From the NCBI RefSeq assembly GCF_002216685.1, contig NZ_CP022353.1:992001-1056000 (forward strand): 64,000 bases of DNA. The letters are read 5' to 3'. This document shows, one piece after another, positions 57,793-64,000 of this stretch. Below the pieces are notes generated by a model that was not told the DNA's origin, searched no databases, and saw only the letters and a program-made list of their open reading frames with translations. A program made the position numbers and the translations under genes. Origin of the DNA: Vibrio tarriae (GTDB lineage: Bacteria > Pseudomonadota > Gammaproteobacteria > Enterobacterales > Vibrionaceae). Within the stretch, counting starts at the first letter, position 1. Every line of letters begins with the position of its first letter.

Positions 57793-60561
57793 TTAGCCTT
57801 TACTCTTTGCCTTGGGCGTCATGATCAGCTCTTGTGATATGGCTCCTTGGCCAAATAACGTTTGAGCACGTTGGTTGACGTCATTGAGAGTGATGGATTG
57901 CGTCATCTCCTCAACTTTGTACGTCGCTTCAATGCCATAGTGATGAATCGCATAGCGCAACATGAAGTAAGCTTGCTGAGCTGGTGATTTGTCGAGCGGT
58001 TTCATATCAATCAAGAACTTCTGTTTGACAACTTCCAACTCTTGCTGCGTCACGCCTTGAGCAAGCTCACTCGCGACTTCGCGAATTACTTTGGCCACTT
58101 GCGATTCATTTTTCGGATCGACTAAGGCTGACAGTACCCAATCATTGAGAATGTCTCCATCGACCACGTATGGGATCACTTGTGGCGTGTAGTCTAAACC
58201 TTGATGCTCGCGAACTTCAGCCAGTAAACGCTGAGTCGCAATGCGCTGCAAAATATCATCAATAAAGACGGCTTTTGCCGTACGCGGCTGGGTTTCAGAC
58301 ATCAGGCGCAAGGAATATTGGGTAGAGTTTTCATTGTTTAGCGCCAGCTCTAGGCGTGGCACAACTGGTTTGATCAACTGGCTGATTCTGGGGGAAATCG
58401 TTCCCTTGATTAAAGGCAAGCTTGCCACGTACTGACGCAGCATTGGGGTAATTTGAGAGCGCTCAATATCGCCGACGATGACCAGCGTATTATTGCGCCC
58501 TTCACTGAAGAGACGTTGATGAACCTGCTCAATTTGCTGTGCCGTGACTTGAGCAATCTGCTCTGGGGTGCGAATTCTATATTGGCTTGTTTCGATAAAA
58601 CTCTGGTTGGTCACCTCACGGAAGAAAGCGCCGATAGGAGAATCAAAGTACGCCGTACGATTTTGAGTAAATTCAGTTTTTACTGCATTTAACTGCTCAG
58701 GATTCACCTTCACTTGTGTCACCAACAGATGAAGTGCTTCAAGCAATTCTGGCAACTCCTGCGCTTTACTATTGGCCTCAAAGCCATGACTGGTCGACGC
58801 AATATAGCTAAAGAAACCAATATCTTTCTGACGTAGGTAGCGATCAAACTGAGATCCGCTCAAGGTGCTTAGGCCACTTCGCATCTGTACCGCAGGAGCA
58901 ATTTCGGCGGCAGGGAGCAGGTCTGCTGGTAACGCGGATTGGCCACCCGAACTGGCGTATTGTACAAAGACGCGCTCTTTGGCTTCTGGATTACGCAGAT
59001 AATAGACATCAATACCGTTACCAAGTTGCCAATAGGTCACTTGCGGCTCTTCATTGATATCGAGTTGTTTAACTACTTCACCAGCCGCAGCTTGTAGTTT
59101 AAACGGGCTATCAACTTCTAGGTTGATGGGTTTACTGCCTTGCTGAGCGATCTTTTTACGCAATTGAGGTAGGGTATTCTTCAACATTTGTGCATCTTCA
59201 GTTGCAGCAACGCCGAGGACCAGTAAAGGCTTCTGGCTGAATTGCTGCTCGATGTGACGGCTGATCTTCTCTGGCGTCGCAGAGGCTAGAAACTCGGTCA
59301 AACTGGCTTGATAATCAAGCGTGGCTTGAATCGGCTCATCAAACACAATTGAGTAGACTTTTTGATTGGCATGCTCCACTGGCGTCATGGATTCACGATC
59401 TTCTTGCAAAAAGGTTAATTGCTCGCGATAACCACGCAAAATAATATCCAGCTCATTTTGCGTCACGCCATAATCACGCACTGAAGCGAGCGTTTCCAAC
59501 AGTAACTCTTGCACTTTTTCTCTTTGCTCGGCGGCAAATCCGACGCTGATGAGGGTATAACGCTGGCCTTCGATATCATAACGTGTCGCGTAAATGCCGG
59601 TTGTGGCTTGCGCTGCATCACTGAATGCTGCCCCTAAGCGCGCTTGCAGTAGCTGCTCGCTGACATCATCACGCCAAAACTCTTGTTGGCTGGCATAGTC
59701 TTTAATGGTGGTTGAGCCTTGTGGAAACATTAAAGTCAGGCTAGGGGATTCACCCGCTATTACTGAAGCGACTAGATCTTGGTTGTTCAGCGCTTGGTGG
59801 TAAATCGAGGCGGGCTTGTTGGTATTGCCTTTCTGCCACTTGGAGAAATACTTCTCAACCCACTGTTGGCCTTGTTCAAGGGTAAAGTTACCTGTGATCA
59901 CGAGTTCCGCTAATTGAGGTTGATACCACTCTTGATAGAAGGCTTTCAAACTATCTGGGGTAGCGGTTTGCACTAATTCGCGTGAGCCGAGCGGATCGCG
60001 ATCCGCGTAGGATGTGCCTTGGACCAGATGTAGATAAAACTGCTGCTCTATGCCCATGTTTTCTGTGCGTGAGGCGCGAAACTCACCCAAGATCACGCCT
60101 TTCTCTTTTTCGACTTCATCTGCGTCAAATGCTAAACCGTCAGCAATATCGGCAAACCACAATAATGCTTTATCCATATTTTGCGCATTCGGCAGGTCAA
60201 GTTGATAAACCGTACGGTCGTAGCCAGTTAAAGCGTTAAAGTCGGCACCAAACTGGGCACCACTTTGCTCAAACATACGAATCACGTCGTTATGCTGATA
60301 ATGGCGTGTACCATTAAAGGCCATATGTTCGACGAAGTGAGCGTAACCCGCTTGCTGCGCGGTTTCTTGCATTGAACCTGCGTGAATGTACAAACGAATA
60401 GAGACTTCTTGTTCACTGTCTGGGTAGAGATGATAAGTGAGACCATTGGGAAGTGTTTGAGTTACCCAGCGTTGGTCGGGTTGGAGTGCGCGGTTGGTTT
60501 GTTGTAAGGCACAACCGGCAAGCAGGACGCATAAAATGCCAACTAAATATTTACTTTTCAT
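57793..60561 (-). CDS. M16-family zinc metalloprotease lipoprotein
   Basis: A 922-residue two-half insulinase/pitrilysin-type protease. A lipoprotein signal ends LLAGC (Cys17), so it is membrane-anchored in the periplasm. The zinc motif HFVEH is at 75-79 with the downstream Glu in EVEKEKGVILGEF (~152). The C-terminal half starts near residue 500 and lacks the motif, as usual. M16 enzymes degrade short peptides enclosed in their chamber. E. coli PqqL is the nearest common homologue by layout, but I do not assign that name. Confidence 0.82.
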   Translation of the reverse strand: MKSKYLVGILCVLLAGCALQQTNRALQPDQRWVTQTLPNGLTYHLYPDSEQEVSIRLYIHAGSMQETAQQAGYAHFVEHMAFNGTRHYQHNDVIRMFEQSGAQFGADFNALTGYDRTVYQLDLPNAQNMDKALLWFADIADGLAFDADEVEKEKGVILGEFRASRTENMGIEQQFYLHLVQGTSYADRDPLGSRELVQTATPDSLKAFYQEWYQPQLAELVITGNFTLEQGQQWVEKYFSKWQKGNTNKPASIYHQALNNQDLVASVIAGESPSLTLMFPQGSTTIKDYASQQEFWRDDVSEQLLQARLGAAFSDAAQATTGIYATRYDIEGQRYTLISVGFAAEQREKVQELLLETLASVRDYGVTQNELDIILRGYREQLTFLQEDRESMTPVEHANQKVYSIVFDEPIQATLDYQASLTEFLASATPEKISRHIEQQFSQKPLLVLGVAATEDAQMLKNTLPQLRKKIAQQGSKPINLEVDSPFKLQAAAGEVVKQLDINEEPQVTYWQLGNGIDVYYLRNPEAKERVFVQYASSGGQSALPADLLPAAEIAPAVQMRSGLSTLSGSQFDRYLRQKDIGFFSYIASTSHGFEANSKAQELPELLEALHLLVTQVKVNPEQLNAVKTEFTQNRTAYFDSPIGAFFREVTNQSFIETSQYRIRTPEQIAQVTAQQIEQVHQRLFSEGRNNTLVIVGDIERSQITPMLRQYVASLPLIKGTISPRISQLIKPVVPRLELALNNENSTQYSLRLMSETQPRTAKAVFIDDILQRIATQRLLAEVREHQGLDYTPQVIPYVVDGDILNDWVLSALVDPKNESQVAKVIREVASELAQGVTQQELEVVKQKFLIDMKPLDKSPAQQAYFMLRYAIHHYGIEATYKVEEMTQSITLNDVNQRAQTLFGQGAISQELIMTPKAKSKG

Positions 60562-60722
60562 ATAAGCCTCTGATTATAGTAAGAATTGAACTATAACGCA
60601 TTGTGATGTTTTGTCGCCCTACTTTTGTTTCGCTTGCTGCACTTTTCACCGTTTTGCGATCTAGTCTGAGTTGCCCACATCACCGTTGTTCTATCCAAGA
60701 AGAGAAATCAACGTATAGTCGC

Positions 60723-60752
60723 TTGGGGTTCTCGATTAAGGTTTGCTATTAT
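60723..60752 (+). promoter_or_regulatory. candidate promoter of the small membrane protein gene
   Basis: TTGGGG (-35) and TATTAT (-10) are 18 bases apart, placing the transcript start near 60759, about 28 bases before the ATG at 60787. Confidence 0.45.
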
Positions 60753-60786
60753 CGGCGGCCTCGACAGCTCTTTGATTTGGCAAACT

Positions 60787-61473
60787 ATGCTTTATTCTCT
60801 GATTTCCGTATTCGCACCTATGTTATTGGGCGCGCAAATCATTTTGACTCTGGTGTTGGTCAAGGGTGAAATTTGTCCTGGACAACGAGGCCGTATCCAC
60901 AAAGTATTACCTGCAATTGCGGTGCTCTGGTTGGCGGTGGCGTCGATCAAAATTGAAGCGTTTCTGGTGGTGTTTGCGCTGTTTTACTTCTATTCGCAAG
61001 TGCAGACTAAAAAGACGCGTGAGGAAGGTCCGCTGTGGGTGATGTATTTAGCCAATGGTTTAGCTCTGGCTTACGTCGGGATTTTGATCCGCGAAGCGCC
61101 GGCATGGCCAGCATCGATGACGATATTTGCGGCGATTTTTCTGCTTGGCGCGATGTTCGGACATTTGCTACTGACACTGGCGCGCTCTCGGCTACAAGCC
61201 TTCCACCGCATTTTGCCTGTGGTGGGTATTGTGTCTGCAATGCTGACGGCGTTATGCCTCTTGCCTTATGTTTCTGATTTGAGTGACGAGCAACTGCAAA
61301 CACTGTTGATGCCGATTGCGATGAGCTTTGGCTTACTGGTTGCGGGTATTGTGGTCTGGTGCTGGCATCTGATCTCCGGTAAAACGGTGAACAAATGGTT
61401 ATTGGTTGTGGCAGGGCTTTTAGTGCTGGCATCCGCTACAGGTTTGCACGGCCTTTACCAGATCCCACTGTAA
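60787..61473 (+). CDS. polytopic membrane protein of unknown function
   Basis: A 228-residue inner-membrane protein with about seven hydrophobic helices (for example SVFAPMLLGAQIILTLVLV at the N terminus and WLLVVAGLLVLASATGLHGL near the C terminus). I do not recognise a family. ATG 60787 is preferred; a TTG at 60772 would add five residues and start only 13 bases after the expected transcript start. No strong ribosome site is visible for either. It lies divergent from the M16 lipoprotein gene. Confidence 0.6.
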   Translation: MLYSLISVFAPMLLGAQIILTLVLVKGEICPGQRGRIHKVLPAIAVLWLAVASIKIEAFLVVFALFYFYSQVQTKKTREEGPLWVMYLANGLALAYVGILIREAPAWPASMTIFAAIFLLGAMFGHLLLTLARSRLQAFHRILPVVGIVSAMLTALCLLPYVSDLSDEQLQTLLMPIAMSFGLLVAGIVVWCWHLISGKTVNKWLLVVAGLLVLASATGLHGLYQIPL

Positions 61474-61590
61474 TATTGCTAAGGTGCGATCCGTCGTGCA
61501 GAACACTTTTCGTTCCCCAAATAGCGACTATGCTTGATGAAGTTGGGGAGCGGAAACGCTGAGTGAAAACATTCAATCAGGAGTGATGTG

Positions 61591-61791
61591 ATGGATCTGA
61601 GCAACGTACGAAACATCGATAGCGTGATTTTGCTGGGCATCGTCAATGAAAAACTGCGTTTGGAATGTGACAGTCTGGATGAGTTGATCAGCACTTATGA
61701 AATGGATATTGAACATCTGGTCGGTAAGTTAGACGTATTGGGTTATCAATACGATCCTCTTACCAACCAGTTCAAAGCTTATGCTCGGTAG
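61591..61791 (+). CDS. small DUF4250-family protein
   Basis: A 66-residue soluble protein. The pattern VILLGIVNEKLRLECDSLDE, a middle helix, LDVLGYQYDPLTNQFK resembles DUF4250 proteins of Vibrio. Function is unknown. A good ribosome site (GGAG) lies eight bases before the ATG. It is convergent with metR, with only six bases between the two stops. Confidence 0.6.
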   Translation: MDLSNVRNIDSVILLGIVNEKLRLECDSLDELISTYEMDIEHLVGKLDVLGYQYDPLTNQFKAYAR

Positions 61792-61797
61792 TGATGC

Positions 61798-62715
61798 CTA
61801 AAGTGAAGCCATCTTGATCCCGTCAAGGTGGCTTTTGCATTGTTGGCGTGCGGTAGCGAAAAAGGCTTGTAAGTAGCGTTTGTCTTTTTCGCTGTGGCGA
61901 GTAGCGGCAAACAAGCGACGCCATAGCCCTTTACCTAACGGTTTACTGGTGATGAGCCCTTGGCGTGAAAACTCGCTGATCGCCCAATTGGGCAGTGCCG
62001 CGACACCTAATCCTGCTGAGACCATCTGTACCAGCATCAAGGTATTGTCAGCTTGCTTCCAGCGTGCAGGCTCAACGCCTGCGGGTTGCAAAAAGTGTTT
62101 CACCACATCCAATCTCTGTTTTTGCACCGGATAGGTGAGCATGGTTTGATCAATCAAGTATTGGGGCTCAATACTGGCTTTGTCAGCCAACGGATGGTTG
62201 GTGGCGGTGATAAGGCGCATTTCAAAATCAAACAGCGGCTCATAATGCACTTCCGAGCGCGGCAAAATATCCGAGGTGATCACCAGATCCAATTCCCCCG
62301 CTAACAGCGCGGGTAGAGGTTCAAACCCAAAGCCGGATGAAAAATCCAGCGCCACAGTTGGCCAGCCGACCTGATATTCGCGCAGCGCGGGCATCAACCA
62401 TTGAAAGCAGGAGTGACACTCAATCGCCATATGCAGACGTCCGTTCACATCTTCTTTTAGGCTCGCCAACTCATTCTCGGCACGTGCCATCTTGGGCAAA
62501 ACATCGTCAGCCAAACGCAGCAGAATTTCGCCTTCGGCGGTAAAGCGTACTGGACGTGTTTTACGCAAAAAAAGCTGCCCGCCAATCCGTGCTTCCAAGT
62601 CTTTAATCTGATGTGAGAGCGCAGACTGGGTGAGATGCAACGAGGTCGCTGTGGCGGTCAGTGAACCGGTATCGCGTAGCGAGATCAGCGTTTTCAAATG
62701 TTTCAGCTCTATCAT
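61798..62715 (-). CDS. metR: MetR, LysR-family regulator of methionine synthesis
   Basis: A 305-residue LysR-type regulator. The helix-turn-helix is SLTATATSLHLTQSALSHQI (18-37) and the co-inducer domain follows from ~90. IECHSCFQWLMPALREYQ (~98-115) is a MetR-type segment. MetR activates metE and metH with homocysteine as co-inducer. It is divergent from metE, the classic arrangement. Confidence 0.92.
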   Translation of the reverse strand: MIELKHLKTLISLRDTGSLTATATSLHLTQSALSHQIKDLEARIGGQLFLRKTRPVRFTAEGEILLRLADDVLPKMARAENELASLKEDVNGRLHMAIECHSCFQWLMPALREYQVGWPTVALDFSSGFGFEPLPALLAGELDLVITSDILPRSEVHYEPLFDFEMRLITATNHPLADKASIEPQYLIDQTMLTYPVQKQRLDVVKHFLQPAGVEPARWKQADNTLMLVQMVSAGLGVAALPNWAISEFSRQGLITSKPLGKGLWRRLFAATRHSEKDKRYLQAFFATARQQCKSHLDGIKMASL

Positions 62716-62800
62716 GAACTCTCCTCACTTATCCCTAAGCCAACATGAATTTTTAGCTAAGTTACGCCTATTTTATGGAGCTGTAAACATCTAGATGGCC

Positions 62801-62860
62801 ATAGTCCTCCTGCTTGAAGCCTCAACGGTGTTAGCTGCAACTCCAATTCGTTTGGTTATA
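62801..62860. repeat. ERIC-like element with central deletion in the metR-metE gap
   Basis: CTGCTTGAAGCCTCAACGGT, GTTAGCTGCAACTCCAATTC and GTTTGGTTATA are the two outer arms with about half of the centre missing. It separates the metR side from the metE side of the intergenic region. Confidence 0.7.
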
Positions 62861-62964
62861 AAAAGTGAAGGTAAATTGATAATCGCCATTGTCAACATGA
62901 AAATTACTAATAAACAAGTTGAATAAATGAACCTTGTCCTCGAAGGCGTACAACGCGATAGTTT

Positions 62965-62980
62965 AGCCATCCAGACATCT
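62965..62980 (+). promoter_or_regulatory. candidate tandem MetJ boxes in the metE leader
   Basis: AGCCATCC and AGACATCT are adjacent eight-base units, matching the met box AGACGTCT in five and seven positions. A second weaker pair (AAACATCT, AGATGGCC) lies at 62785-62800. MetJ with SAM represses met genes through tandem boxes. I could not find a clean MetR site (TGAA-N5-TTCA) in the gap. Confidence 0.4.
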
Positions 62981-63043
62981 TCGGATGCGCTGAGTCGGCT
63001 TAGAACTTCTACGACCAATTAAGAACAGACAAAGGATTTTCAC

Positions 63044-64000
63044 ATGACAACGACACACATTCTTGGTTATCCCCGCATTGGCGAAAAACGCGAACTTAAA
63101 TTTGCTCTTGAAAAATACTGGCGTGGTGAGATTGACCAAGCGGCTTTGAAACAGGTCGGTAGCCAAATTCGTCAACACAACTGGGCACTGCAAAAAGAAG
63201 CCGGATTGGATTTCGTCACCGCGGGTGATTTTGCTTGGTACGACCATGTACTCACCACCACACTGTTACTGGGGCATGTGCCTAAGCGCCATAACCACGG
63301 TTTTCCCGATTTAGATACGCTGTTTCGCGTCGGTCGTGGTCAGTCACAAAATGCTTGTGGTTGCGGAACGGGCAGCGCGGCATCGGATATGACCAAGTGG
63401 TTCAACACCAACTATCACTACATCGTGCCGGAGTTCAGCTCTCACGACACTTTCAGTGTGAGCTGGCCACAACTGTTTGAAGAGGTGAATGAAGCACTGC
63501 AAGCGGGTCACGATGTAAAACCTGTGCTGCTTGGTCCCGTGAGCTACCTCTATTTAGGCAAAGAAGTGGAAGAGGGTTTTGATCGTTTAACGTTGTTGCC
63601 GCGTCTATTGACCGCTTACCAAGCGATTCTGAGCAAGCTGGCGAAGCAGGGTGTGCAGTGGGTGCAAATCGATGAGCCTATTTTGGCGTTAGAACTGGAA
63701 CCACGTTGGCAAGAAGCATTTAAGTTGGCTTATCAGGTGATCCGCGGTGACGTCAAACTGCTGCTGACCACTTACTTTGATTCAGTGTTAGACACGCTTG
63801 ATAAGATTGTGGAATTGCCTGTCGATGGCCTACATGTGGATATTTCGGCCGCTCCAGCGCAGCTCGAAACCATTGTTAACCGCTTGCCATCTGATTGGGT
63901 ACTTTCAGCAGGTGTGATTAATGGCCGTAACGTTTGGCGTGCGGATTTGAGTTCCATTCTGGCTCGTTTGCAGCCTGTGAAAACCCTGTTGGGCGAGCGT
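63044..64000 (+). CDS. metE: cobalamin-independent methionine synthase MetE (3' partial)
   Basis: The first 319 codons of MetE, cut by the right window edge with no frame break (the full enzyme is normally ~750-760 residues). It transfers a methyl group from 5-methyltetrahydropteroyltriglutamate to homocysteine. The N terminus reads [20 protein letters not shown], and [16 protein letters not shown] (~117-132), [13 protein letters not shown] and WVQIDEPIL are diagnostic. The N-terminal domain is the folate-binding half; the zinc ligands lie beyond the window. A ribosome site AAAGGA is ten bases upstream. Confidence 0.96.
   Translation, partial: MTTTHILGYPRIGEKRELKFALEKYWRGEIDQAALKQVGSQIRQHNWALQKEAGLDFVTAGDFAWYDHVLTTTLLLGHVPKRHNHGFPDLDTLFRVGRGQSQNACGCGTGSAASDMTKWFNTNYHYIVPEFSSHDTFSVSWPQLFEEVNEALQAGHDVKPVLLGPVSYLYLGKEVEEGFDRLTLLPRLLTAYQAILSKLAKQGVQWVQIDEPILALELEPRWQEAFKLAYQVIRGDVKLLLTTYFDSVLDTLDKIVELPVDGLHVDISAAPAQLETIVNRLPSDWVLSAGVINGRNVWRADLSSILARLQPVKTLLGER

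Overview
The window looks like chromosome DNA of Vibrio cholerae or a very close relative. The assignment rests on several recognisable loci in one block: a cyclic-di-GMP-I riboswitch in front of tfoY, the sigma-E-dependent sRNA VrrA between a PLP-enzyme gene and a TetR gene, FabV-type enoyl-ACP reductase with Tyr235 and Lys244, breR with its target pump operon, a torR-torD pair, and elyC-cmoM-mukFEB. Most of it is dense core chromosome. I see no tRNA, rRNA, CRISPR array, transposase or phage gene. Species and locus statements come from memory of the families, not from a search.

Layout. 1-7836: a truncated ToxR/CadC-type membrane regulator, an exported beta-propeller protein, then rpiR-type regulator, dcuC-type C4-dicarboxylate carrier, pepT and pepE (a possible Asp-peptide/dicarboxylate module), and a minus-strand EAL phosphodiesterase. 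8087-16000 (minus): bile-type RND pump breB-breA and the pqiABC lipid-transport operon. 16164-22554: an MscS-type channel, breR, gabD, a DUF1496 protein, a PLP enzyme, the VrrA sRNA, and a TetR regulator. 22610-28464: fadE, fabV, infA, and the bpt and aat N-end-rule transferases. 28731-36660: aroA, yciN, topA, and glgC-glgA behind a 600-base leader that holds a decayed small gene. 36848-42953: an alpha/beta hydrolase, a DUF2007 protein, a TVP38 membrane protein, tfoY with its riboswitch, purR, torD and torR. 43057-51301: elyC, cmoM and mukFEB. 51372-64000: an Lrp-type regulator, a LysE-type exporter, YgiQ, a PAS-GGDEF-EAL-CBS protein, an M16 lipoprotein protease, two small uncharacterised genes, metR, and the first 319 codons of metE.

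How parts work together. Upstream of the TetR-fadE pair there is a FadR-type operator and a palindrome that fits the PsrA consensus, so beta-oxidation seems to be under two fatty-acid sensors. The same intergenic region carries VrrA on the other strand with a clear sigma-E promoter. BreR and the pump are separated by about 6 kb but share an almost identical operator. Two EAL proteins and the tfoY riboswitch tie the window to cyclic-di-GMP signalling. The torD-torR intergenic region has TorR-like decamers.

Between genes there are eight copies or fragments of an ERIC-like palindromic repeat. One fragment supplies the last codons and the stop codon of a PLP-enzyme gene. I found no convincing new defence, mobile or biosynthetic system. 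The most rewarding places are the regulatory intergenic regions.
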